64,000 nucleotides of DNA. Origin: Tenacibaculum agarivorans (GTDB lineage: Bacteria; Bacteroidota; Bacteroidia; Flavobacteriales; Flavobacteriaceae). Position 1 is the stretch's first letter, and the number at the start of each line of letters is the position of its first letter. The stretch covers positions 1 to 64,000 of the forward strand of contig NZ_MSMP01000020.1 of the NCBI RefSeq assembly GCF_001936575.1, read 5' to 3'. Shown here piece by piece: positions 44,874 to 54,143 of the stretch. Made by a program: the position numbers and the translations under genes. Under the pieces are notes generated by a model. It did no database searches. It was given only the letters and a program-made list of their open reading frames with translations, and was not told the DNA's origin.

Positions 44874-46016
44874 CTAGAAGTTTACGTAGTCAACAATTTC
44901 TAATCCGTAACCAATCATTCCTACTCTTTTTTCTTGTTTAGTATTCGATACTAATCGAAGTTTATGAATGTTCAAGTCGTGTAACATTTGTGCACCAATT
45001 CCAAAATCTTTATTATCTAAAGTAACTCTTGGTGCTTTTAGTTCTCCTTTAGCCTGATTTTCTTTTAACCCTCTTAATCTGTTTAATAAATTCAAGGATT
45101 GACTTTGTTGATTAATGAATAAAATAGCTCCTCTACCATCATCATTAATCACTTTAAACATACGATCTAATTTGTGATCAGCATCATTGGTTAAAGTTCC
45201 TAAAATATCATTATTAACTAATGTAGAGTTTACCCTAGTTAAAATAGGTTCATTTTTTGTCCAAGTTCCTCTAGTTAGAGCAATATGAATTTGATTATTA
45301 GTGGTTTGGTGGTAAGCTCGTAATCTAAAGTCTCCAAAACGAGTTTGAATCGTAAAATCTTCTTTTTTAACGATTAAAGAATCATGTTCCATTCTATAAG
45401 CAACAAGATCTTCTATAGATACGATTTTAAGATCGAATTTTTTAGCTACTTCCATTAATTGTGGAAGGCGGGCCATAGTTCCATCTTCATTCATTATTTC
45501 CACAATTACTCCTGCTGGTTGTAATCCGGCTAGTCTAGCAAAATCAATAGCAGCTTCAGTGTGCCCTGTTCTACGCAGTACACCACCTTCTTTTGCTTTT
45601 AAAGGAAAAATATGACCTGGTCTAGCTAAATCAAAGGGTTTGGTTTCCTCATTAATTAATGCATGAATAGTTTTTGCTCTATCAGATGCGGAAATTCCAG
45701 TGGTAACTCCATTTCCTCTTAAATCTACAGAAACAGTAAAGGCAGTTTCCATAGGATCAGTATTATTATTTACCATCATGCCTAATTCTAACTCTTTACA
45801 TCTTTTCTCGGTAAGAGGGGTACATATTAATCCTCTACCGTGAGTAGCCATAAAGTTTACAATTTCTGGGGAAATTTTTTCAGCAGCTGCTACAAAATCA
45901 CCTTCATTTTCTCTGTCTTCATCATCTACTACAATAATGACTTTTCCTTGTTTAATATCTTCTATTGCTTCTGCAATTGAATTTAACTGTATTTTTTGAT
46001 TAGTCTCAGTTGTCAT
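44874..46016 (-). CDS. ribB: 3,4-dihydroxy-2-butanone 4-phosphate synthase with degenerate RibA domain
   Basis: 380 residues. The N-terminal RibB domain is intact (VVDDEDRENEGD, MATHGRGLIC, RPGHIFPLKAKEGGVLRRTGHTEA). It makes the four-carbon riboflavin precursor. The C-terminal GTP-cyclohydrolase II-like domain (~215-380) keeps the fold (DDGRGAILFINQQ, DFGIGAQMLHDLNI) but lacks the three zinc cysteines: the CLTGDVFGSLRCDCG region reads STLVNNDILGTLTNDAD. So it is probably not an active RibA, which must be elsewhere. It starts 5 bp after the lptF/G gene. Confidence 0.93.
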   Translation of the reverse strand: MTTETNQKIQLNSIAEAIEDIKQGKVIIVVDDEDRENEGDFVAAAEKISPEIVNFMATHGRGLICTPLTEKRCKELELGMMVNNNTDPMETAFTVSVDLRGNGVTTGISASDRAKTIHALINEETKPFDLARPGHIFPLKAKEGGVLRRTGHTEAAIDFARLAGLQPAGVIVEIMNEDGTMARLPQLMEVAKKFDLKIVSIEDLVAYRMEHDSLIVKKEDFTIQTRFGDFRLRAYHQTTNNQIHIALTRGTWTKNEPILTRVNSTLVNNDILGTLTNDADHKLDRMFKVINDDGRGAILFINQQSQSLNLLNRLRGLKENQAKGELKAPRVTLDNKDFGIGAQMLHDLNIHKLRLVSNTKQEKRVGMIGYGLEIVDYVNF

Positions 46017-46021
46017 GTGGT

Positions 46022-47494
46022 TTAGTTTATCTTCTTGCTAGGAAGTAATTTTTTTAATGTATTAGTTATTTTAACAAATAAGCTTTTAATATCAAATAAT
46101 CCTTTATCTTGAGTGGCCCTTGTTGTTAATACTATCGCTAAAGGAAGCATTATAGATATGGCTAACCATGATCCTGCTACAGCCGATATTGTACTTTCTT
46201 CAGCCATATTTCGTCCAAAAGTATTAGAGAAAAAATAAGAGACATAAATAGCAATAGCCAATATCATTGGTAATCCCATTCCACCTTTTCTAATTATTGA
46301 ACCTAATGGAGCACCTATAAAGAATAGAAGTAAACAGGATAAAGAAAATGCAAATCGATTGTAAAATTCAATATCATAAAGGTTCATTACTTTTCTTCTA
46401 TGTTTAAAAGAACCTTTATTTGCACTAAAATTATTAATACTTCTATCAATTTTTGAAATAGCCGAGTTGATAACACTTCTTTTTTGGTCTAAGTTAAAAT
46501 TCTCAAGAATTGTATCTTTTAAATTTTCATGAATAAGAGAATCAGGATATTGATATAATTGATCGGCATTTATATTTAGGTATAAACTCCTAGATCTGGT
46601 TTTTACATAATCGTCATAATTTACTTTTAACACCGGTAAAGTATCTTTCAATTGTTTAGAACTTAGCATGTTAAAATTACTCTTATGTTTAATGTCATCT
46701 AGTTCATTATCACTAAAAGAAGAAATATCAATATTAATGGTATATTCTTTAAAATCAGCATAGGAAGCCTTCATTCTAAAACGATCCTTATATGAAGTAT
46801 TATTGCTTACATGATGTTCAAAGAAATGTCCATTATTTAATTTTAAGGTCATGTATCTACTACCTTCTTCAGAAATTAACTCACCATCTTTAGCAGAAAT
46901 AATTTTGTTATTTCCTTTTTTAGCAGACAAATCATAAATCAATACATTTTTAAGTAATGTATTTTCAGGTCCATATTTTTCATCAAATTTAATCTGATAG
47001 TTTGGAATTTCAGTATTAAAACTCCCTGGAATAAGAGCTAGAGCAGGTTGCTTTTTTCTAATATTTATCTTTAAGTTGATTTGCTTCATTATAGCATAGG
47101 GATACACATAATCTAAAAAAAGGAAATTTATACAACTCATCAAGATGGCAAATACCACTAGGGGTCTAACCATTCTTTGTAAAGAAACACCTGCGGATTT
47201 TGCAGCAGCAAATTCGTATTTTTCAGATAAACTTCCTAAAGTCATTATAGACGATAGAAGTATTCCAATAGGTAAAGCTTGAGGTGATACAATTAATGTA
47301 GTATACCATAGAAACTTTAGAATAATACCTACACTAATTCCTTTTCCAGCTAAATCGTCAAAAGCTAACCAAAGCGCCTGCATTACTAATACAAATAGTA
47401 TAATAAAAAATGTAGCTAAAAAGGGAATAAGAAAGCTCTTAAGTATGTATTTATCTAAACGTTTCACTAATGCAAAGGTAGTAAGCTTAAGCAT
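46022..47494 (-). CDS. LptF/LptG-family LPS transport permease
   Basis: 490 residues. Six transmembrane helices in two groups of three at the N- and C-terminal thirds (~20-130 and ~385-470), separated by a periplasmic beta-jellyroll of ~230 residues, the YjgP/YjgQ architecture. It forms the inner-membrane part of the LptB2FG ABC transporter. Which of F or G cannot be told from sequence alone. Divergent from nothing; ribB follows immediately on the same strand. Confidence 0.92.
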   Translation of the reverse strand: MLKLTTFALVKRLDKYILKSFLIPFLATFFIILFVLVMQALWLAFDDLAGKGISVGIILKFLWYTTLIVSPQALPIGILLSSIMTLGSLSEKYEFAAAKSAGVSLQRMVRPLVVFAILMSCINFLFLDYVYPYAIMKQINLKINIRKKQPALALIPGSFNTEIPNYQIKFDEKYGPENTLLKNVLIYDLSAKKGNNKIISAKDGELISEEGSRYMTLKLNNGHFFEHHVSNNTSYKDRFRMKASYADFKEYTINIDISSFSDNELDDIKHKSNFNMLSSKQLKDTLPVLKVNYDDYVKTRSRSLYLNINADQLYQYPDSLIHENLKDTILENFNLDQKRSVINSAISKIDRSINNFSANKGSFKHRRKVMNLYDIEFYNRFAFSLSCLLLFFIGAPLGSIIRKGGMGLPMILAIAIYVSYFFSNTFGRNMAEESTISAVAGSWLAISIMLPLAIVLTTRATQDKGLFDIKSLFVKITNTLKKLLPSKKIN

Positions 47495-47635
47495 AATAAA
47501 CAGAAAAAGTTTTGTTAATTGAAAAATTAATGAAGCTGTGCTATATCTAAGATCTTAAAAAGCTATAAATACTGTTAATTTTAAATATATTTCATTAACA
47601 TTTTTAATGTTGTTTAAAGAAAAAATTTTTTAAAA

Positions 47636-47656
47636 TACCCCTGTTTTCAGGGGGTA
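47636..47656 (+). promoter_or_regulatory. Palindrome in an activator-like position
   Basis: TACCCCTGttttCAGGGGGTA, with a perfect 6-bp core, centred about 30 bp before a -7 element, hence near -40 of the inferred transcript. It is GC-rich amid AT-rich DNA. Confidence 0.6.
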
Positions 47657-47689
47657 AAAGAATAGAGTAAAAAAATATATTTGAGCATT

Positions 47690-47885
47690 GCAAAATGTTA
47701 TCAACTATGAATGAAGAGTTACTGAAGCTTTGATCTATCATTTAAATGTTTAGGTCTAAATTGAATAGAAGAGTATACTTTTTTGTTGTAGGAGAAACTA
47801 TTTTTTAGTGTATCAAATAATAATTCCCAATTAGTTACTACTGCAATTAAAAAAGAGTCTCAATATTTTGAGACTCTTTTTATTA
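47690..47885 (+). ncRNA. Putative regulated small RNA
   Basis: Inferred from the -7 element at 47676-47683 and the terminator at 47851-47880; the ~190 nt between them contain no convincing ORF. Unverified; no homologous RNA family recognised. Confidence 0.3.
47851..47885. terminator. Bidirectional terminator
   Basis: AAAAGAGTCTCAA (47851-47863) pairs with TTGAGACTCTTTT (47868-47880). It serves lolA on the minus strand and any plus-strand transcript. Confidence 0.9.
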
Positions 47886-47900
47886 AATTTATATACTTAC

Positions 47901-48554
47901 TTAATCTATTAAGTAACCTAATTTTTCATATTTAGCTTTGTCAAAAGAGAATAAGTTTTCAGAAATACTCTGATTACTCTTAAATTTAGTTATTGTAAAT
48001 GTAGTTTCGGCACCGTTAGAACCAATTTGGACTAATTTATAAATGTGCTTTGTTTTTGCGTCTATACCTAATTGTACTTTTACAATATCTGAATTACTAT
48101 CAATAGGAGTTAAATTTACAAACTGTACTTTTCTACCTTTGTTATTTTTAAGTGTTCCCATTTCGTAAGTATACCCTTCTTTGTAGAAAGTTAAAAGCTT
48201 AGAAGGGTAAATAAAACCATCTTCTTCTTCTAAATCACCTTCAGTAATACTTACTTCTTTTTCTTCAGTATTAATAACTACTAATTTTCTACCATTAAAA
48301 ACAAAGTTGTTACCTAGGTAATTTAGATTATATTTTTCACCTGATAAGGTAATGGTTCCTCGAATAGGAGGGTCATTAGTTATGCCTGCTTCTTTATTAA
48401 CTAGGGTAGAGGTGAAACCAATACTCATATTTTTGTAAGCTCCCATTTTTGTAGAAACTTCATCTAATAAAGTTTTAGCACTTTCAGAAGAACTTTGTGC
48501 TATTCCATTAAACGAAAAACATATTACTAGTATAAATAATCCTATTTTTTTCAT
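47901..48554 (-). CDS. lolA: Outer-membrane lipoprotein carrier LolA
   Basis: 217 residues. Signal peptide to FNGIAQ, then the LolA half-barrel pattern (ESAKTLLDEVSTKMGAYKNMSIGFTSTL, GTITLSGEKYNL, DPPIRGTITL). It ferries lipoproteins across the periplasm, consistent with the many lipoproteins encoded here. It lies 30 bp downstream of ftsK on the same strand. Confidence 0.88.
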   Translation of the reverse strand: MKKIGLFILVICFSFNGIAQSSSESAKTLLDEVSTKMGAYKNMSIGFTSTLVNKEAGITNDPPIRGTITLSGEKYNLNYLGNNFVFNGRKLVVINTEEKEVSITEGDLEEEDGFIYPSKLLTFYKEGYTYEMGTLKNNKGRKVQFVNLTPIDSNSDIVKVQLGIDAKTKHIYKLVQIGSNGAETTFTITKFKSNQSISENLFSFDKAKYEKLGYLID

Positions 48555-48584
48555 GTTGATGTTTATATTGTCTTTTGTTTGTTA

Positions 48585-51059
48585 TTAATTTTGTTCATTC
48601 TCTAATAATTGTTCTAAAGCAATAAGATCAGGTACTAAAACCTGCCTAGCTTTACTACCTTCAAAAGGTCCAACAATTCCCGCAGCTTCTAATTGATCAA
48701 TTAATCTACCAGCTCTGTTGTACCCTAATTTTAATTTACGTTGCAATAAAGATGCCGAACCTTGTTGCGCAGTAACAATAACTTCAGCTGCTTCTTTGAA
48801 CAATTTATCTCTATCTGCAATATTATTATCAATAGTTGTGCCACCTTCTTCACCTACATATTCTGGAAGTAGATGTGCTTCAGGATAAGCACGTTGCGAT
48901 CCAATAAAATCAGTAATTTTTTCAACTTCAGGTGTGTCAACAAAGGCACACTGGATACGAGTAATATCGTTTCCTCCAGAATATAGCATGTCTCCACGTC
49001 CTATTAATTGATCTGCTCCAGGAGCATCTAATATGGTTCTACTATCTATTTTAGAAGTTACTCTAAATGCTATTCTAGAAGGGAAATTTGCTTTTATAAT
49101 ACCTGTAATTACATTTACAGATGGACGCTGTGTTGCCACAATTAAATGAATTCCAATAGCTCTGGCTAACTGAGCTAAACGCGCAATAGGAGTTTCTACT
49201 TCTTTTCCTGCCGTCATAATTAAATCTGCAAACTCGTCAATTACCAATACAATATACGGTAAAAATTGATGTCCATTTTCAGGGTTTAATTTTCTAGCCT
49301 TAAATTTTGCATTGTATTCTTTAATATTTCGAACCATTGCATTTTTCAATAAATCATAACGATTATCCATTTCAATACATAATGAATTCAGTGTATTGAC
49401 CACCTTTGATGTATCAGTAATAATCGCTTCTTCACTATCAGGAAGTTTAGCTAAGTAATGACGTTCTATTTTATTGAATAAAGTAAGTTCTACTTTTTTA
49501 GGATCGACCAGTACAAATTTAACTTCTGCAGGGTGCTTTCTGTATAGTAAAGAAGTTAGAATTGCATTTAAACCAACCGATTTACCCTGACCTGTTGCCC
49601 CAGCCATAAGTAAGTGAGGCATTTTAGCTAAATCTACAACCAAAGTTTCATTAGAAATAGTTTTACCTAAAGCTAAAGGTAATTCCATTGGGCTTTCTTG
49701 AAACTTCTTAGAAGTGATTACCGAATGCATAGAAACGATTGTAGCTTTTTTATTCGGGACTTCAATACCTATGGTCCCTTTACCAGGTATTGGCGCGATA
49801 ATACGAATACCTAGAGCTGATAATGATAAGGCAATATCATCTTCTAAATTCTTAATTTTCGAAATTCGAACTCCTGCTTCAGGAACTATTTCATATAATG
49901 TAATTGTAGGTCCAACGGTAGCTTTAATTTGTGCGATACCAATCTTATAATTTTTTAATGTCTCTACAATTTGATTTTTGTTGGCTTCTAATTCATTTGG
50001 ATCTATAGAAATACTTTCGTTGTATTCTTTTAATAGATTGAAAGTAGGGAACTTATATTGACCTAATTCTAGTGTAGGATCAAATTCACCGAAATCTTGT
50101 ACCAATTGATCAGAAAGGTTTTGAGTAACACTTTTTTCTTCAGCAACTTTTTCTATGGCAATTTCTACTTCAGTTTTAGAATCAGATATATCTGTTCCTT
50201 TATTCTGAGTTGCAGCATAACTATCATTAACAGTAATAGGTGTAGAGGTAACTTCTAAATTAATATTATTATCCTCTTTTGATATACTTGAGTGGTTACT
50301 AATGGTAGGCTCTAAATTTTTAACGGAAAGTTCAAAATCAGATTTGGCTTCAGATCCAATCTCGTTCTCATTATTTTGAATTTGATTGTTTGGAGTTTCA
50401 GGTGTTGACTCAGATTTTTCAGCTTCAGCTTTAGCAGCCCTTTCTTGTCTATTTTCTTGTCTTCTTTTTAGTAATTCCCCAATACTTTCAGGTGTTATTT
50501 TAAATCGAACTACGATATAACTTAATAAAAAGAATATTAGTACTATAGCTAAACCAGTTCTACCAATAAAAGCGCTTAAAAAATCATTCAATTCATAGCC
50601 GATAGTACCTGATAATAATGCAAATTTTTGATCAACAAATCCTAAAGCAATAGATACCCAAAGCATATTAAATAGTCCCCAATTCCATCTCGATACCATA
50701 CTTTGTATACGAGTCTGTAATAAAAAACTAATTCCAGTTAACAGTATTAAAAAAGGTAAAATGAAGGAAGCTAAACCAAAACCGTTGTAGACCAAAACAT
50801 GACTTAAGCTAGAACCTATTTTTCCTAATAAATTTTTCGCTTTCAATTGTTTGTTCTGAAATTCACCTATAATACTATGGTCTTCTTCCCAAGAAAAGAA
50901 AAAAGAGATAAAAGCTACAAACAAAAAGAGTGCGAATAGTACTAAAAAAACACCAATTATAGTTTGTGTTTGTCTATTTTTAAAAAACTCGGATACTTGA
51001 TTGAAAGTAGGAGTTTTTTCTACTTTTTTTGTTTTTTTTGAAGCTGTTTTTTTTGCCAT
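48585..51059 (-). CDS. ftsK: DNA translocase FtsK
   Basis: 824 residues. N-terminal membrane domain with four helices (~35-200), Glu/Ser/Thr-rich linker (~205-345), alpha/beta motor with Walker A GATGQGKSVGLNA and Walker B IVLVIDEFADLIM, and a C-terminal gamma winged helix (SASLLQRKLKLGYNRAGRLIDQLEAAGIVG). Directs chromosome segregation at the division septum. It starts 37 bp after dgkA, in one direction with lolA. Confidence 0.94.
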   Translation of the reverse strand: MAKKTASKKTKKVEKTPTFNQVSEFFKNRQTQTIIGVFLVLFALFLFVAFISFFFSWEEDHSIIGEFQNKQLKAKNLLGKIGSSLSHVLVYNGFGLASFILPFLILLTGISFLLQTRIQSMVSRWNWGLFNMLWVSIALGFVDQKFALLSGTIGYELNDFLSAFIGRTGLAIVLIFFLLSYIVVRFKITPESIGELLKRRQENRQERAAKAEAEKSESTPETPNNQIQNNENEIGSEAKSDFELSVKNLEPTISNHSSISKEDNNINLEVTSTPITVNDSYAATQNKGTDISDSKTEVEIAIEKVAEEKSVTQNLSDQLVQDFGEFDPTLELGQYKFPTFNLLKEYNESISIDPNELEANKNQIVETLKNYKIGIAQIKATVGPTITLYEIVPEAGVRISKIKNLEDDIALSLSALGIRIIAPIPGKGTIGIEVPNKKATIVSMHSVITSKKFQESPMELPLALGKTISNETLVVDLAKMPHLLMAGATGQGKSVGLNAILTSLLYRKHPAEVKFVLVDPKKVELTLFNKIERHYLAKLPDSEEAIITDTSKVVNTLNSLCIEMDNRYDLLKNAMVRNIKEYNAKFKARKLNPENGHQFLPYIVLVIDEFADLIMTAGKEVETPIARLAQLARAIGIHLIVATQRPSVNVITGIIKANFPSRIAFRVTSKIDSRTILDAPGADQLIGRGDMLYSGGNDITRIQCAFVDTPEVEKITDFIGSQRAYPEAHLLPEYVGEEGGTTIDNNIADRDKLFKEAAEVIVTAQQGSASLLQRKLKLGYNRAGRLIDQLEAAGIVGPFEGSKARQVLVPDLIALEQLLENEQN

Positions 51060-51096
51060 TTACTAGTAAAAATTTGGACCTGTAAATATAGAAATA

Positions 51097-51480
51097 TTAC
51101 AATAATAAGCTAGTTATTTTCGGAATGTATATTATACAACCTATAATTATTGAAATTATTGCAGCCATTCCAGCTGCTCCAGCTGCAACATCTTTAATTG
51201 TTCCGATTTTATTATGGAACTCAGGATGAATGAAATCAGCTACTTTTTCAACTGCAGTATTTAATGCCTCTGCTACTAATACCAAACCTGATACAGTTAG
51301 CTGTATCATCCATTCAGTGGCAGAAATATTAAAAATTATTCCTAAAATAACAGCAAAAAGCCCAATAAATAATTGAGCTTTTATACTATCTTCAGTGGTT
51401 GCAAGAATAAAGATTCCTTTTAAGGCATAGTTAATACCTTTTAACCTTCTTTTTACAAAACCATTTTTTGTATCATTCAT
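51097..51480 (-). CDS. dgkA: Diacylglycerol/undecaprenol kinase family protein
   Basis: 127 residues, three membrane helices. DgkA signature EALNTAVEKVADFIHPE and IGTIKDVAAGAAGMA. It phosphorylates diacylglycerol or undecaprenol in the inner membrane. Its ATG overlaps the tpx stop codon by one base, so translation is probably coupled. Confidence 0.92.
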   Translation of the reverse strand: MNDTKNGFVKRRLKGINYALKGIFILATTEDSIKAQLFIGLFAVILGIIFNISATEWMIQLTVSGLVLVAEALNTAVEKVADFIHPEFHNKIGTIKDVAAGAAGMAAIISIIIGCIIYIPKITSLLL

Positions 51481-51977
51481 TATAAAGCTTTTAAAGCTTC
51501 AGTATAATTAGGTTCATCAACTATTTCAGGTACTTGCTCAGTGTAAGCTACTTCACCGTTTTCATTAATTACAACAATACAACGAGAGTGTAATGCATTT
51601 AATGGACCATTGGTAAACTCTAAACCATAATCTTTACCGAAGTCACCAGTAGCGAAATCTGATAACATTTCAACATTTTCAATACCTTCAGCACCGCAAA
51701 AACGTCCTTGAGCAAAAGGCAAATCTCTAGATATACATAATACTTTGGTATTGTCTAATTGTGCTGCTTTTGTATTGAAATTTCTTACCGAGGTAGCACA
51801 TGTACCTGTATCTACACTAGGAAAAATATTTAAAATAAGTTTTTTCCCTTTATAGTCTTCAAGAGATTTAACAGATAAATCTGTTGCTACTAATTTAAAA
51901 TCAGGAGCTTTTGAATTGATTGCAGGTAAAGTACCGTTTGTTTGAATTTCGTTTCCTTTTAGAGTTACTGTGGCCAT
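51480..51977 (-). CDS. tpx: Thiol peroxidase (Tpx)
   Basis: 165 residues from the ATG at 51977, chosen over the TTG at 52013 because MATVTLKGNEI is the family N-terminus. Atypical 2-Cys peroxiredoxin: peroxidatic Cys60 in SVDTGTCATSVR and resolving Cys94 in QGRFCGAEG, with PSVDTGTC and SRDLPFAQGRF. It reduces lipid and H2O2 peroxides using thioredoxin. Stop codon overlaps the dgkA start. Confidence 0.93.
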   Translation of the reverse strand: MATVTLKGNEIQTNGTLPAINSKAPDFKLVATDLSVKSLEDYKGKKLILNIFPSVDTGTCATSVRNFNTKAAQLDNTKVLCISRDLPFAQGRFCGAEGIENVEMLSDFATGDFGKDYGLEFTNGPLNALHSRCIVVINENGEVAYTEQVPEIVDEPNYTEALKAL

Positions 51978-52067
51978 TGGTTTTAATTTTTTATTGTAAT
52001 CAAAAATAGTCAAAATCTATCAATTTGAAGTATCTTCGTTCACTAATTAGATTGTAAGATTTAACTG

Positions 52068-53456
52068 GTGAAATTAGCAAACTATACATCTGAATTTACA
52101 TACAATTGGAAGTTAGCAGCTCCAGTAATGTTGGGTATGTTAGGGCACACATTTGTGAGCTTTATAGATAATATTATGGTAGGACAACTGGGTACTGCAG
52201 AATTAGCAGCAGTTTCCTTAGGTAATAGTTTTATGTTTATAGCTATGTCTTTAGGTATAGGTTTTTCTACAGCCATAACTCCATTAATTGCAGAAGCAGA
52301 TTCATCTGAAAATTTTGATAAAGCAAAGTCTACATTTAAACATGGTCTGTTTTTATGCACCACCTTAGGAATATTAATGTTTCTAATGATTTTCTTCTCA
52401 AAACCATTATTGTATTATATGAAGCAGCCTGATGTGGTTGTAGAACTAGCTATGCCGTATCTAAATCTAGTAGCTTTTTCGCTAATTCCTTTAATTGTTT
52501 TCCAGGCTTTTAAACAGTTTAGTGATGGAATGTCTATGACTCGTTATCCGATGTATGCTACTATAATTGCCAATGTTGCTAATGTAATATTAAACTATAT
52601 TTTAATTTTTGGAAAGTTTGGTGTTCCTGAAATGGGAATCATTGGGGCAGCATATGGTACCTTATTATCTCGTATCATCATGGTATTATACTTATGGTGG
52701 TTATTAACTCAAAAAGAACGTACAAAACAGTTAGTTACCAATATAAAACTGTTTGTATTAGATAGTCTAATGCTCAAGAAAATTATAAATTTAGGTGCTC
52801 CTAGTGCTATGCAAATGTTTTTTGAGGTGGCTATTTTTACAGCTGCGATTTGGTTAAGTGGATTATTAGGAAAAAATCCACAAGCAGCCAATCAAATAGC
52901 TTTAAATCTGTCTTCAATGACATTCATGGTAGCTATGGGGTTAAGTGTAGCTGCTATGGTAAGAGTTGGGAATCAAAAAGGATTGCAAAATTATATTGAA
53001 TTACGAAGAATAGCATTCTCTATTTTCCTATTGGGAGTTTTATTGGCCATTTGTTTCGCTTTGCTTTTCTTTATTTTTCATAAGAGCTTACCTAATATTT
53101 ATGTGGATTTGAATGATGCAAAAAATTATGAAGATAATATTGAAGTGATTAAAATAGCCTCTACTTTATTAATAGCAGCAGCATTTTTTCAAATTAGTGA
53201 CAGTATACAAGTAATGGTTTTAGGCGCATTACGTGGGTTACAAGATGTTGCAATTCCGACAGTAATAACTTTTATATCATATTGGTTAATAGGTTTTCCT
53301 GTAAGTTATTTCTTAGGAAAAGAAGACGCTTATGGAAGCTTTGGAATTTGGCTAGGACTTTTAGCAGGATTAACTTCTGCTTCAATATTATTATTTTTAC
53401 GGTTTAATTATCTAACTCAAAAATTGATACAAACAAAACATCATGAACTTACCTAA
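52068..53456 (+). CDS. MATE-family efflux transporter
   Basis: 462 residues, twelve membrane helices, MATE pattern (PVMLGMLGHTFVSFIDNIMVGQLGT, APSAMQMFFEVAIF). Starts with GTG at 52068; upstream has no ATG in frame. Exports cationic drugs or metabolites by ion antiport. It overlaps the following small gene by 14 bp. Confidence 0.9.
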   Translation: MKLANYTSEFTYNWKLAAPVMLGMLGHTFVSFIDNIMVGQLGTAELAAVSLGNSFMFIAMSLGIGFSTAITPLIAEADSSENFDKAKSTFKHGLFLCTTLGILMFLMIFFSKPLLYYMKQPDVVVELAMPYLNLVAFSLIPLIVFQAFKQFSDGMSMTRYPMYATIIANVANVILNYILIFGKFGVPEMGIIGAAYGTLLSRIIMVLYLWWLLTQKERTKQLVTNIKLFVLDSLMLKKIINLGAPSAMQMFFEVAIFTAAIWLSGLLGKNPQAANQIALNLSSMTFMVAMGLSVAAMVRVGNQKGLQNYIELRRIAFSIFLLGVLLAICFALLFFIFHKSLPNIYVDLNDAKNYEDNIEVIKIASTLLIAAAFFQISDSIQVMVLGALRGLQDVAIPTVITFISYWLIGFPVSYFLGKEDAYGSFGIWLGLLAGLTSASILLFLRFNYLTQKLIQTKHHELT

Positions 53457-53667
53457 ATTTTTATTAGCAGATAACAGTGATTTTGAAGAAGATATATTTG
53501 TATTACATACAGAATATCCAAGATTCTTAATTAACTTAAAAGATGATTCAATAGAATGGTTTGAAGACATTGCTGATGAAAATGAGCAAGAATTAGCCAA
53601 TGAATTGGAAAGTTTAATAGAACAAGCAAGCACTTTTTACGACAAAGAAATGGAACAATACGAATAA
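53443..53667 (+). CDS. Small acidic conserved protein
   Basis: 74 residues, strongly acidic, cytoplasmic (MNLPKFLLADNSDFEEDIFVLHTEYPRFLINL). The sequence looks like a conserved flavobacterial family of unknown function. Overlaps the MATE gene by 14 bp, so it is probably translated from the same mRNA. Confidence 0.7.
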   Translation: MNLPKFLLADNSDFEEDIFVLHTEYPRFLINLKDDSIEWFEDIADENEQELANELESLIEQASTFYDKEMEQYE

Positions 53668-54143
53668 AGAATTCCATAAAACTTAGTATCAGAAAGTTAA
53701 TATTTATGAATAAATTGATTTAAAATTTACCAAATAAATAGAGATATTATTTATTTGGTACGTTTTAGATTTATGTACAGTTGAAATCAGGAATTTCTAT
53801 CAGTAAATGAATACTAGACAAAATATTGACTATTAGCATATCACTTGGTTTTATTACCAAGATTTTAATTGAAGTTTCTCTAGAATTTAAGGTTAATTCA
53901 GAGAAATTTTTGATTTAATGATATTCATTTTTTATCGTATCATTTTTAAAAAAACATTGCATATTTATTTGTAAAAAATGTTAAGTCTTTATCAGATATT
54001 TACTTGATTTGTTTGACTTTATAAAAACTAAACACTCTTCTTTTGTTGGTTTATTCGTAAAATTTTAGGTTTAAATTTGTGTAAAACTTAATTTTTTAGC
54101 TATAAAATTACTTTTTTCTTATTTTATTAAAACCCTATATATA
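53668..54143. other. Long AT-rich intergenic region before the agarase-type gene
   Basis: 476 bp without an ORF. It has an 11-bp stem at 53729-53759 (ACCAAATAAAT), an imperfect hairpin near 53873-53910, and a -7 element (TAAATTTG) at 54072-54079 that would place the start site about 57 bp before the next gene. No clear operator seen. Confidence 0.45.
54072..54079 (+). promoter_or_regulatory. Candidate -7 element of the GH16 gene
   Basis: TAAATTTG fits TAnnTTTG, 64 bp before the ATG; TTG at 54046-54048 lies 23 bp upstream as a possible -33 element. Confidence 0.45.

Larger units (their letters stand above)
47495..47900. other. Intergenic region with palindrome, promoter and terminator
   Basis: 406 bp without a convincing ORF (only a 12-codon ATG frame at 47695-47733). 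It has a CCCCTG-TTTT-CAGGGG palindrome at 47636-47656, a -7 element TATATTTG at 47676-47683, and a strong hairpin terminator at 47851-47880. This arrangement would yield a ~190-nt plus-strand RNA. Confidence 0.55.

Noticed and set aside
47695-47733. 12-codon ORF inside the putative small RNA
   Set aside because: Very short and no conservation evidence; a leader-peptide role is possible but unsupported.
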